In this document: positions 9,357 through 17,452 of the stretch, one piece after another
How the letters are laid out: each line of letters starts with the position of its first letter
Numbering within the stretch: position 1 is the stretch's first letter
Assembly: GCA_019241525.1 (NCBI GenBank)
Contig: JAFAWY010000131.1
Span: 48,839 to 112,838, forward strand
Length of the DNA stretch: 64,000 nt
Source: Pseudonocardiales bacterium
GTDB taxonomy: Bacteria > Actinomycetota > Actinomycetes > Mycobacteriales > Pseudonocardiaceae
Direction: 5' to 3'
Made by a program: the position numbers and the translations under genes
Notes under the pieces: generated by a model
The model's input: the letters and a program-made list of their open reading frames with translations, nothing else
What the model was told of the DNA's origin: nothing
Database searches by the model: none

Positions 9357-10259
9357 TCACACCGCCGCGGCGTTCGCTGCAGAAGAGCTGGCCAGGTACG
9401 CGACAGCCTGCCCAGTGGAAAATTCCTTCAACGGGTGGTACCGCGGTCGGTGGTACCTGAGTACCCCGCGAACGATCTCGTTCGCAGGAGGTAGCAGGTG
9501 CCGGCGGCTGGCCCGGAAGTAGTACCGCCAGCGCGCCTTCTTGCGCAGTCCGGTCAGCTCAGGATCGGTACGCATCAGGAAGACCACACCTCGTACCCAC
9601 AGCCACAACATGATCGGCCAGGTGACCGTCATTCCGCGGATGCGGCGCAGGTAGCGGCCGTCGAGATGGGTGAACAGATCGAAGGCCACCGCACGATGCT
9701 CGACCTCCTCCGCGCCGTGCCAGCGCAGCAAATCCAGCATCGTCGGGTCGGCACCAGCTGCGTCGAGTGCTGGGGAATTGAGCGCCCAGTTTCCCAGCAT
9801 CGCGGTGATGTGTTCGATCGCCGCGATGATCGCCAGCCGCTCGATCAGCCACTCTTCGCGCCGCTTGGAAATGAGGTCGCGATCGCCCAGGGCTTTGAAG
9901 AACATCCAATCGATCTGCCGCACGTAGGGATCCGTGTCGATGCCCTTGGCCTTCCAGTGATCGAGAACACCCTGGTGAGAACGGGCGTGAATGGTTTCCT
10001 GGCCGATGAAGCCCAGGACCTCCTCGCGCAGTTTGTCGTCGTTGATATAGGGCAGAGCTTGAGTGAACACGTCGACGAACCACCGCTCTCCCGCCGGTAG
10101 CAGAAGGTGCAGCACGTTGATGGTGTGTGTGACGAACGGCTCGCCCGGCACCCAGTGGGTAGGCAAGCTGGCCCAGTCGAAGTCGACATCTCGCGGTGTC
10201 AGCACGAGGTTATCCACGGTCCGGTGCACCGGGGCGTTGCGGCGGCGCAACATCGGCAT
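9357..10259 (-). CDS. Predicted metal-dependent hydrolase, PF10118 family
   Basis: The 300-residue protein matches the PF10118 family, annotated as predicted metal-dependent hydrolases and common in mycolata. Ferritin-like conserved acidic/His clusters are visible: FIGQETIHARSHQG near residue 88, IAAIEHITAMLGNW, and WHGAEEVEHRAVAFD, plus a hydrophobic segment TWPIMLWLWVRGVVFLM. These E..H/EExxH patterns resemble di-iron proteins, so an oxygenase role with the adjacent [2Fe-2S] reductase is a plausible inference, but no activity is established from sequence. The ATG at 10259 has GGAAGGGAG directly upstream. It lies 21 bases after the EphD-like gene in the same operon. Confidence 0.78.
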   Translation of the reverse strand: MPMLRRRNAPVHRTVDNLVLTPRDVDFDWASLPTHWVPGEPFVTHTINVLHLLLPAGERWFVDVFTQALPYINDDKLREEVLGFIGQETIHARSHQGVLDHWKAKGIDTDPYVRQIDWMFFKALGDRDLISKRREEWLIERLAIIAAIEHITAMLGNWALNSPALDAAGADPTMLDLLRWHGAEEVEHRAVAFDLFTHLDGRYLRRIRGMTVTWPIMLWLWVRGVVFLMRTDPELTGLRKKARWRYYFRASRRHLLPPANEIVRGVLRYHRPRYHPLKEFSTGQAVAYLASSSAANAAAV

Positions 10260-10280
10260 CTCCCTTCCGACCTGGGGGCG

Positions 10281-12002
10281 TTATCGTGGGATGAGATCGG
10301 TCTTGGCAAGCGCACGAAGCAGGCCTGGCGTCAACCGGGAGGCCAGCAACCCGGCCTTGGCCTCGACGGTGATCGGGGCGATGGTGGCATCGCGCTCCAC
10401 CGCGCGCAGGATGTCCTGCGCTGCGTGGCGCGGGGTGAAGTTGCGAAGGCGGTAGAGCATGGTCGCGCGCTGCTTCGCCGCCTGCTCCTGGGCGGCGTCG
10501 AGCCCCACGTAGCGTGCGCTGTTAGTGATGTTGGTGTGCACGAAACCCGGGCAGATCGCCACCACGCCGACGCCGGCCTGGGCCAGTTCCCCACGCAGGC
10601 ACTGGCTGAGTGCGAGCACCGCGGCCTTGGTGGTGGCGTATGCCGGAAGCGACCTGGTGGGTAGGTAGGCCGCAGCAGAGGCGATGTTGACGATGGTGCC
10701 GCCCAGCCCACCTTCCACCAGCAGGCCGCCCAGCACCTGGCAACCGTGGATGACTCCCCAAAGGTTGACGTCGATGATCCGTTCCCAATCAGCAACCGTG
10801 GTCTCGAAGAACGGGCCTGCGACGGCGATACCGGCATTGTTGATCACGATGTCCGGGATGCCGTGGTTTTCCCGCAGAATCGTGCCGAACTTCTCCATCG
10901 CGCCACGATCGGAGACATCCAGCAGATAAGCGCTCGCGCGCGGGCCGAGAGTGTTGGCCAGCTGCGCGGTGCGCTCGGCTGCCTGCTGGTCGATGTCGGT
11001 GACGATCACCTCAGCCCCGTGCTCGGCGAATTCCAGCGCGGTCGCCCGGCCGATGCCGCTGCCGCCACCGCTGATCACCACCAGGGCGTCGGCGAAGCGG
11101 GGCCGCTCGCGCTCGGTGCGCCAGGCCCGGCGCAGGCCGCGGGCTTGCGCGCCGCGTTCGGTGTAGTCGATCAGCTCGCTCGCGCAGCGGGCCACAGCAT
11201 GCGGGTGGGTGCGCGGAAGCCAATGGCCGGCTGGCAGCTTCCGCACCGCCAAGTTGGGCACCCAACGGGCGATGTCCGTCTGCAGCGAGAGTGAGACAAA
11301 CGGGTCCCGCTGCGGTGCAAGGACTTGTACCGGGACGTCGGTCGTCCGGGCAGGCAGGGCGGCCAACCGGGCCATGATGTTTGCCCGGTAGAGCTGTAAG
11401 CCGTTCACCCCGTTCGCTGCAGTGGGAGTGCCCGCGCCGTCTGTCCGAGCCAGCACGCGCTGGATAAGTCCGGCGCGCCAGGCCAGCTCCGGCAACAATG
11501 GCAGCCGGAAAAACGCGATATACCAGCTCGAGCGCAGCTGGGTGACCAGCTCCCGGAACGCTCGAGGTGTCGGCCGGCGCACCCGGGCCCGCAACCAGTG
11601 ATCGGCGTGGTGCAGGCACGGCCCTGAGATTGACGTGTAGGACGAGATCCGGCCTCGCAGCAGCTGACCGGTCACCGCATGCCATGCCTGCACCGAGCCC
11701 CAGTCGTGAGCCAGCAGGTGGACCGGGCGGTCCGGGCTGACTGCGTCGATCACCGCAGCGAGGTCCCGGACGAGTTGGTCGAGCCGGTAGGCCTGGCGAC
11801 CGTGAGGCCTTCCAGACTCACCGGCGCCCCGAACGTCGTAGGCCACCACGTGATAGCGCTGCGCCAGCTCGGCGGTCACGCCGTCCCACAGGGTGTGGTC
11901 ATCGGGATAGCCGTGCATGCAGACCACGGTGGGTGCGCCGGGCGGGCCGGACTCGTGCACCCGCAGCGTCACGCCATCGGTTGCGGTGATGTCTCTGGTC
12001 AT
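10281..12002 (-). CDS. ephD: EphD-like fusion: alpha/beta-hydrolase (epoxide hydrolase type) plus short-chain dehydrogenase
   Basis: A 573-residue two-domain protein. Residues 1-290 are an alpha/beta-hydrolase with HGYPDDHTLWDG and a nucleophile-elbow LLAHDWGSVQAW, where Asp100 replaces serine as in epoxide hydrolases. From about residue 305 comes a classical SDR domain with the NAD(P) motif SGGGSGIGRA, VINNAGIAV and the catalytic pair Tyr455/Lys459 in YATTK. This architecture is that of mycobacterial EphD (Rv2214c), linked in published work to epoxide hydration of mycolic-acid intermediates. The ATG at 12002 overlaps the stop of the upstream M24 gene (ATGA), indicating translational coupling. 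Confidence 0.88.
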   Translation of the reverse strand: MTRDITATDGVTLRVHESGPPGAPTVVCMHGYPDDHTLWDGVTAELAQRYHVVAYDVRGAGESGRPHGRQAYRLDQLVRDLAAVIDAVSPDRPVHLLAHDWGSVQAWHAVTGQLLRGRISSYTSISGPCLHHADHWLRARVRRPTPRAFRELVTQLRSSWYIAFFRLPLLPELAWRAGLIQRVLARTDGAGTPTAANGVNGLQLYRANIMARLAALPARTTDVPVQVLAPQRDPFVSLSLQTDIARWVPNLAVRKLPAGHWLPRTHPHAVARCASELIDYTERGAQARGLRRAWRTERERPRFADALVVISGGGSGIGRATALEFAEHGAEVIVTDIDQQAAERTAQLANTLGPRASAYLLDVSDRGAMEKFGTILRENHGIPDIVINNAGIAVAGPFFETTVADWERIIDVNLWGVIHGCQVLGGLLVEGGLGGTIVNIASAAAYLPTRSLPAYATTKAAVLALSQCLRGELAQAGVGVVAICPGFVHTNITNSARYVGLDAAQEQAAKQRATMLYRLRNFTPRHAAQDILRAVERDATIAPITVEAKAGLLASRLTPGLLRALAKTDLIPR

Positions 12003-12835
12003 GATGCAGCCGCCGCTTGCTGCCAGCGGCGCACGTGCGGCAGGTCGTCGTCGAGCCAGTACGCGTCGCCGCTGGGAGTCACCACCAGAATCTCCTCAAA
12101 CTTCACGCCCACGTCACGGAAACCGATGTGCGGTTCGACGGCCCACAAACCGGGTGTTGCCGGATGGTTCGAGATCTCGCCATCGGCCCACAGCGGTGAG
12201 CGGTGGTGCATCCGTTCCAGGATCAGGTCACCGACAAGGGTTTGCAGCGAGCGGATCCCGAACCCGGCGGCGATGAACTGGGGCAACCGCGAATGCACTG
12301 TGCCAATCTGGTGAGCGATGACCCGTCCGGGATAGACCCGGTGACGATTGTCGTACCCGTGCCGGTCGATGAGTGCGTCGACATCACGGTAGATCTGCCG
12401 CAGCGGCGCGCCCTCGCGCACCCTGGTGACGATCAGCGTGCGGTACGCGGCGAGGTCGTGCATCAACTGCTCGTAGACCGGGTTGGTGCCCAGGCAGCCG
12501 GCATAGCCAATGTCAGCCATATACCCGTCACGTACGGGCGCGCAGTCGAGGATGAACGGCATGCCTTCTTCCAGCCTGCGGTGGGTGGGAAAGAACTTAA
12601 CCGGAGTCCAGAAGTTGTGGAACGCGGTGCGGTCGCCGAACCACGCAAACGGGACGTGGAACCAATCCTGCACTCCGCGACCGTGCAGGTACTCGCGCAT
12701 CCGTTGCACGGCTTGCTTCTCCGTGACACCTGGCTGCAGCGTCTGGGCGACTGATTCAGCCGCCGCGTAGGCCAGCTGCTGGACCTCGCGGAACTTCCCT
12801 AGATGGGCGGAATCGGTCAGTCCCTTACCGGCCAC
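11999..12835 (-). CDS. M24-family metallopeptidase-like protein (creatinase/aminopeptidase fold)
   Basis: The 278-residue protein has the pita-bread fold of methionine aminopeptidase, prolidase and creatinase. Metal-ligand regions are visible: FILDCAPVRDGYMADIGY (two Asp), the central HQIGTVHSRLP with its His, and VEPHIGFRDVGVKFEEILVVT (Glu residues). It may be a peptidase or a non-peptidase amidinohydrolase-like member; the pseudo-peptidase alternative cannot be dismissed. The GTG at 12835 is chosen because AGGAGG sits about 7 bases upstream; the frame reaches 12976 but runs over the promoter and the divergent tetR gene. It is first in the operon with the EphD-like, PF10118 and reductase genes. 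Confidence 0.8.
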   Translation of the reverse strand: MAGKGLTDSAHLGKFREVQQLAYAAAESVAQTLQPGVTEKQAVQRMREYLHGRGVQDWFHVPFAWFGDRTAFHNFWTPVKFFPTHRRLEEGMPFILDCAPVRDGYMADIGYAGCLGTNPVYEQLMHDLAAYRTLIVTRVREGAPLRQIYRDVDALIDRHGYDNRHRVYPGRVIAHQIGTVHSRLPQFIAAGFGIRSLQTLVGDLILERMHHRSPLWADGEISNHPATPGLWAVEPHIGFRDVGVKFEEILVVTPSGDAYWLDDDLPHVRRWQQAAAAS

Positions 12836-12856
12836 TGCGCCACCTCCTGGAGCGAT

Positions 12857-12895
12857 GTTCCTACTCCTAGGTAGGAACTTTCTACTGCGTGGTAG
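12857..12895. promoter_or_regulatory. Probable TetR operator: two palindromes between M24 operon and tetR
   Basis: The short gap between the divergent genes holds a perfect inverted repeat with arms GTTCCTAC and GTAGGAAC around TCCTAG (12857-12878). A second, shorter one has arms CTAC and GTAG around TGCGTG (12882-12895). The arms share the CTAC/GTAG half-site and the same 6-base spacer, as expected for a TetR dimer site. A -10-like TAGTTT (12893-12898) overlaps the second site and lies 7 bases before the tetR GTG. Repression of both promoters by the adjacent regulator is inferred. Confidence 0.75.
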
Positions 12896-12904
12896 TTTTG
12901 TCAA

Positions 12905-13570
12905 GTGGAGAAGCCGACGGTGGTCCCGCTGGGGGCAAAGCGCCCGGGCCGGGGCGGCCGCAGTCGGGCAGCCCATCTGGGCCCCGAACGCCGGCGTCCA
13001 CTGATCCTGGATGCTGCGTTGGAGGTCTATGTCGAGCGTGGCTATAAGGGCACCTCGATGCAGGCGGTGGCCGACGCCGCAGGGGTAACCAAGCCGGTGG
13101 TCTACGAGTGCTTCCGGAATAAGGATGAGCTCCTACTGGCATTGCTGGACCGGGAAGAGCAGCGACTGCTTGCAGCCGTCTCCGACTCATTTTTGACTAA
13201 TAGCGTTTCTGACAATCTAGAGGCGGTGCTCGCTGCCGGACTGACGGCATTCTTGGCCGGCGCTCGTCAGGCACCGAACTCCTGGCGGGTGGTCTTCGAC
13301 TCTGGTTCGGGTTCGGGTTCCGTAGTGGCAGAGCGCGTGCGGCGCGGCCGAGAAGGGGCGGTCGATCGATTACGCGAGCTGGTACGTCAGCACATGGTGG
13401 CCGGTGGTCTCGACGACATCGAGCGCAAAGCACCCGTGGTCGCAGAATTGATCGCTTCGGTTTCCGAATCGTGTGCCCGTATGCTGGTGGTCGAACGCTA
13501 TCCATGGACTGCCGCCGAGCTGGCGACTTATGTAGCCCGCTTGCTCGCCCGAGGGCTCAACCCAGTCTAA
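12905..13570 (+). CDS. TetR-family transcriptional regulator
   Basis: The 221-residue protein has the N-terminal TetR helix-turn-helix at about residues 33-80: ILDAALEVYVERGYKGTSMQAVADAAGVTKPVVYECF split across helices, with the typical Y/F-x-x-F-x-x-K-D/E-E-L ending (FRNKDELLLALL). The rest is a helical ligand-binding domain of unknown specificity. The start is uncertain: the GTG at 12905 has no Shine-Dalgarno sequence, but a -10-like element ends 6 bases upstream, which would give a leaderless mRNA. It is divergent from the M24/ephD-like/PF10118/reductase operon and probably represses it together with itself. Confidence 0.88.
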   Translation: MEKPTVVPLGAKRPGRGGRSRAAHLGPERRRPLILDAALEVYVERGYKGTSMQAVADAAGVTKPVVYECFRNKDELLLALLDREEQRLLAAVSDSFLTNSVSDNLEAVLAAGLTAFLAGARQAPNSWRVVFDSGSGSGSVVAERVRRGREGAVDRLRELVRQHMVAGGLDDIERKAPVVAELIASVSESCARMLVVERYPWTAAELATYVARLLARGLNPV

Positions 13571-13828
13571 ATTTCATGGCGCTTAAATTTATCTAACGTC
13601 AGCACGGCGAACTCGTGGCGGGCGTAACGTCACCCACATTAGGTTCGATAGCCATATCGGGTTTGAGCGGTCAACTCCACCGCCCAGGCACGTTGCTGCG
13701 GGCCAGCGGCGGGTGGCCTGCATGGTGACACGCAGCGCCTCACCCCCCGCCAGGTCGGCGCAACAGTGCGGGTAGGGTTCATCCAATCGACGCGCATGAA
13801 GCATTCGCTACTGGCAACGGAGCGTGCA
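13568..13828. other. Intergenic region between tetR and lipase gene
   Basis: Directly after the tetR stop is an AT-rich inverted repeat with arms TAAATTT and AAATTTA about 10 bases apart (13568-13591). Its AT-only stem and lack of a T-run make it a poor terminator. It could be a protein site or chance. The rest of the region has no credible coding frame, repeat or RNA signature; it should hold the lipase promoter, but no clear -35/-10 pair stands out. Confidence 0.4.
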
Positions 13829-14902
13829 ATGTCCGTGACGAGCAATATAGACCCGTCGTTGGCCTCGTTACTTGTTGATGCGAGCATTGAGTCGTATTAC
13901 GCGTACGATGCACACGTACCGGCTCGCTGCAGGCTTGACCTGGTCACTTCGCCTCCCGGCTATGATGCCATCGACTGCTGGACCGGGCTCGATGCAGTCT
14001 TTAGCAGTCTTGGTCTGTATGAGTGTTTCGGCGTGGTCTTCCGGTCGAAGGCGGCACCCTACTCCTATGTGTTCGCTTTTCGTGGCACCTATTCCATGTT
14101 GGACGTCCTTGAAGACTTGGATTTCTGGCAACAATATCCATTCGTGCCTTTGCGGGCGCTACAGTCGGCCGGGGACGCGAAGGTTGCCGGCGGATTCTGG
14201 AGTATCTACAGCGCGAGCCGTGCCGGTTCAAAGTCAATGCAACAGCAAGTCTTCGATCTTGTTGACAAATACCAGGCTTCGGCTCAGCCAATCAGCCAAC
14301 TTTACATCACTGGTCATAGCCTGGGTGCCGCATTAAGCGAACTGTTCACGGTCGATTTAGCGCTCTCGTCCTATCGCGAGATCCCTTATCGCAACTACAA
14401 TTACGCGGGCCCCCTGGTGGGAAATCCTGCGTTCGCGCAGCTCTACGACTCTCAGCCTCGGGAGTTGGACCCTGCGACGCGCACATTGCGCATTCAGAAC
14501 ACCTACGACATTGTGCCTTGCTCGCCACCCCAACTATTCGGCTACCAGCATGTCGGTGACGCGTACCTGCTCGCTTTTTATAACAAGAATGCGGGTTGGC
14601 TGAATCCTGAGGCCAAGCTCTATGATCACCAGGCGGTGAACTACCAAGGAGTATTGAGCTGTGCATTTTCCAGCTCGCAAGGATACTGCGACAATGACAA
14701 CCTCGTGGTGGGGGCCGAGACGCTCGTGTCGCGCAAGCCTGATCCATCGACACTGTGCATGTTCTGGCCGGAGACACAGCCGCCAGTTGCTCCGATCTCT
14801 ATCCCGTCCACGGTGAAGCAGGAGGCGACCACAGTCACGATTGCCGAAGTGGTGCCGTCGACCAGCTCATTGGACGAGACGGTCCTGCCCGCTGATCAGT
14901 AA
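13829..14902 (+). CDS. Lipase, class 3 (PF01764-like)
   Basis: A 357-residue protein with the lipase class 3 core: FAFRGTYSMLDVLEDLDFW, then the nucleophile elbow YITGHSLGAAL with Ser164, and YAGPLVGNPAF followed by IQNTYDIVPCSPP, which supplies the expected Asp; a His follows in YDHQAVNYQG. It should hydrolyse acylglycerol or a related ester. No signal peptide, lipobox or membrane segment is visible, so it looks cytosolic or non-classically exported, which is unusual for this fold. The ATG at 13829 follows GGAG at a suitable distance. Base composition is visibly less GC-rich than the flanking genes, suggesting acquisition by transfer. Confidence 0.8.
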   Translation: MSVTSNIDPSLASLLVDASIESYYAYDAHVPARCRLDLVTSPPGYDAIDCWTGLDAVFSSLGLYECFGVVFRSKAAPYSYVFAFRGTYSMLDVLEDLDFWQQYPFVPLRALQSAGDAKVAGGFWSIYSASRAGSKSMQQQVFDLVDKYQASAQPISQLYITGHSLGAALSELFTVDLALSSYREIPYRNYNYAGPLVGNPAFAQLYDSQPRELDPATRTLRIQNTYDIVPCSPPQLFGYQHVGDAYLLAFYNKNAGWLNPEAKLYDHQAVNYQGVLSCAFSSSQGYCDNDNLVVGAETLVSRKPDPSTLCMFWPETQPPVAPISIPSTVKQEATTVTIAEVVPSTSSLDETVLPADQ

Positions 14903-14905
14903 TGA

Positions 14906-16591
14906 TCAACCATCCAGCGCGCGCAGCCGGCGCAACACTTCGGCATCACCCAATGCCGTCGCCACAGCGTGGAGATCGGGGCTTCGGGTCGAGCCGGTGA
15001 GGGCAACGCGAATAAGTTGGGATGCTTCGCGGATCGAGCCCGGGTAGGCGTCGGGACTTTTCTTGTACTCCTTGGCACTACTCGCGAAGCCGTGTTTCGT
15101 GGCCAGCTCGCGAATCTGGTTGAACCATTCTTGCGGGTCATCGAGGGGTTGATAGCTCTTGACGAGGTCATGAGCGAAGCTTGCCGCGACGGTGGCATCA
15201 ACGTTGAGAGCCTGCAAGCGTTCGTCGGTGGGTCCGGATAGTGGGGTGAACAGCTGCGGAAAGAAAAATCCGTAGGTAGCCCGGAAATCTGACCATTTGC
15301 GTAGATCTTTGCGAGGATTGGGCACCCCGTCGCGTTCCACGGCCAACGCGCGCAACGCGAGATCGGATTCGGTGGTCAGGACCTCGGCCAGCTCAGGATC
15401 ATACTGCGCAGCCCAGGTCTGCACGGCTTCGAGAACCTGGCTCCCCGGCAGCGTGGCAATGTAGTCGGCACTGATGTCTTCCAGCTTGACCACGTCCACC
15501 AGCGGGCCGGCAACGCCGCACTGATCAAGCTGGATGGGCGTGGCGAGCGCCTGCTCGAGCGGCATGTCCGCGAGCCGGCCGTTCGCGAGTCCCCGCAGGT
15601 AGTACAGGACTGCCTTGGCGGGGTAGCCGGCCTCGATGTAAAAGTCAACACTGGCTTCGGGATCCGCTCGCTTGGACAATTTGCGCTTCCCGCCCGGGAT
15701 CTGTTTCATGAGTGGAGCCACGTGGGCATAACAGACCTGTTCGAATGCCAGGGCGTCGAACAATTGGCGGTGTAGTGGGACCGACGAGATCCATTCATCG
15801 CCGCGGATGACCAGGTTGACACGCATCAAGTGATCGTCGACGGCGTGTGCGAAATGGTAAGTCGGCAGCCGGGGAGATTGGTCTGAGGACTTGAGGATGA
15901 CCGTGTCGTTGCGGTTGGCTTCGTGCTGCAACTCACCCCGGATGATGTCGGTGAAACGGACCCGCTTCCCGGAGGCGTCGTCAGGGGCGCGGAAGCGGAC
16001 TACGTAGGGTGTGCCTTCGGCCAGCTTTGTCTGCACAGCAGCAGGGTCGGCATCGCGCCAGATCGCCCAGGACCCGTAGTAGCCGGTTGGGAGTTTTGCG
16101 GCCTGCTGCCGGGCGGTGATGTCGGCCAGCTCCTCTTTGGTGGCAAAGCACAAGTAGGCCTTGCCCTGGCGCAGTAGTTCCCGGACGTAAGTGAGGTAGA
16201 TGCGCTCCCGCTCGGATTGGCGGTAGGGACCGTAGTGCCCGTGTTGGTCGTCCTCATCGGGGCGGATCCCGAAATAGTCGAACGCTCGAGCAAACTGGGC
16301 CAGGGCGCCTGCGACCTCACGGGACTGGTCGGTGTCCTCCACCCGCACCAGGTAGACGCCGCCGGAATGCGTCGCAATATCGCGGTCGATGGTGGCCACG
16401 TAGATGCCGCCGATGTGCACGGACCCGGTTGGTGACGGGCCGAACCGGGTGACCGCAGCGCACTGGGGAAGCTGCCGCGGTGGGTAGCGCCGTTCCCAGT
16501 GCTCGGGTTCGGGCAAGTCGGCGGGAAAGAGGGCATCGATGACCGCGCGGTCCAGTATTGGGGAGGTCAGTCTCGTCTCCGGGCGCATCAT
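14906..16591 (-). CDS. gltX: Glutamyl-tRNA synthetase, Firmicutes-like second type
   Basis: The 561-residue class I aminoacyl-tRNA synthetase charges tRNA with glutamate. Its signatures are FGPSPTGSVHIGG (HIGH motif, residues 59-62), VRVEDTDQSREV, and GGKRKLSKRADPEA (KMSKS-like loop near residue 305). An anticodon-binding C-terminal half follows. The segments YYGSWAIWRDA, YHFAHAVDDHLMR and RKLSKRxDPEA recall the GluRS subtype common in Clostridia rather than the usual actinobacterial enzyme with its HVGL motif. It is too long to be a GluQ-type tRNA-modifying paralogue. It is therefore probably a second GluRS or a replacement. The start is one of two adjacent ATGs (16591/16588). The frame continues to 17002 only as antisense of the methyltransferase. 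Confidence 0.85.
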   Translation of the reverse strand: MMRPETRLTSPILDRAVIDALFPADLPEPEHWERRYPPRQLPQCAAVTRFGPSPTGSVHIGGIYVATIDRDIATHSGGVYLVRVEDTDQSREVAGALAQFARAFDYFGIRPDEDDQHGHYGPYRQSERERIYLTYVRELLRQGKAYLCFATKEELADITARQQAAKLPTGYYGSWAIWRDADPAAVQTKLAEGTPYVVRFRAPDDASGKRVRFTDIIRGELQHEANRNDTVILKSSDQSPRLPTYHFAHAVDDHLMRVNLVIRGDEWISSVPLHRQLFDALAFEQVCYAHVAPLMKQIPGGKRKLSKRADPEASVDFYIEAGYPAKAVLYYLRGLANGRLADMPLEQALATPIQLDQCGVAGPLVDVVKLEDISADYIATLPGSQVLEAVQTWAAQYDPELAEVLTTESDLALRALAVERDGVPNPRKDLRKWSDFRATYGFFFPQLFTPLSGPTDERLQALNVDATVAASFAHDLVKSYQPLDDPQEWFNQIRELATKHGFASSAKEYKKSPDAYPGSIREASQLIRVALTGSTRSPDLHAVATALGDAEVLRRLRALDG

Positions 16592-16715
16592 GGTGGGCGG
16601 CTTCGGACGTTTGAGGCTACCAACCGTGGCTGTTCGTGCGACTGGCTGGAGCCGGCTCCGTCCGTGAAGACGAAGTTCTTCCGCGTGCCCGCTCCGGGCC
16701 CCGCGCGATCCGGGG

Positions 16716-17318
16716 TCAGGGCCGGACAGCCCGCACAACATAGAGCATCTGCCGACCGGGTGAATGCTGCTCGACATGCACGTCGTCGAACCCAGCCCCA
16801 CTGCACTGGTCGGCAAATGACTGCGCCTGCTGATCGGTCCACCCGTGGCTGGCCAGCCCGCTGGCGCCGGGAAGCACGCGTCGCTCGATCGCCAGGATCC
16901 GCCCTCCGGGAGCCAGTACCCGCCGGGCTTCGGCAAGTCCGGCGTTGACGTTTTTCCAGTGATGCACAGTGGCCACGCCCCACAGGACGGTCGCGGACGC
17001 ATCCGGCTGCCGGAGGTCTTCCGCGGTGCCCTCGGCCCACGTAATTCCAGCGGGTTGGCGGGTCAATGCCTTCGCCAGTTGCAGCATGACGGGCGCCGGA
17101 TCAACACCGATAACCCGGGCTCCGCGGCGAGCGGCTTCCCGGACTGCGGTGCCTGGACCGCAACCGACGTCGATCACGCGGTCTGTCCCCGAGACACCAG
17201 CCAGGTCAGCAACGAGGCGCGCGACGGGTCCTCTCCCGGGAATCATGGTCAGTCCGGCTAGCAGCCCGGTCAGCCCGCTAAAGCCTGGATGGTCGGCATG
17301 ATGGTTGACGGTGGTCAC
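16716..17318 (-). CDS. Class I SAM-dependent methyltransferase
   Basis: A 200-residue protein with the methyltransf_11/UbiE-like fold. Motif I is VIDVGCGPGTAVREA near residue 50, the acidic residue closing strand 2 is in VIGVDPAPVML, motif II is WAEGTAEDLRQPD, and motif III is VLAPGGRILAIERR. The substrate is unknown. Upstream it is divergent from the amidohydrolase gene; downstream on the same strand, 124 bases away, is the GluRS gene, so the two may share a transcript. Start ATG at 17318; no strong ribosome binding site is visible. Confidence 0.82.
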   Translation of the reverse strand: MTTVNHHADHPGFSGLTGLLAGLTMIPGRGPVARLVADLAGVSGTDRVIDVGCGPGTAVREAARRGARVIGVDPAPVMLQLAKALTRQPAGITWAEGTAEDLRQPDASATVLWGVATVHHWKNVNAGLAEARRVLAPGGRILAIERRVLPGASGLASHGWTDQQAQSFADQCSGAGFDDVHVEQHSPGRQMLYVVRAVRP

Positions 17319-17452
17319 CTATCCAGCTTGCCGTCCAAGCCAGCAGAGCGTCGGAATTCGTTCGTCGATCGAGCAACACTTCCCGCGGCGCAGAACCGGT
17401 GGTACATCTACCGAATGGTCGACCTGCGGCACGTCGACAACCCGGCGAACCC

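Noticed and set aside
16592..17002. N-terminal extension of the GluRS frame
   Set aside because: It lies antisense to the methyltransferase gene and carries no synthetase sequence.
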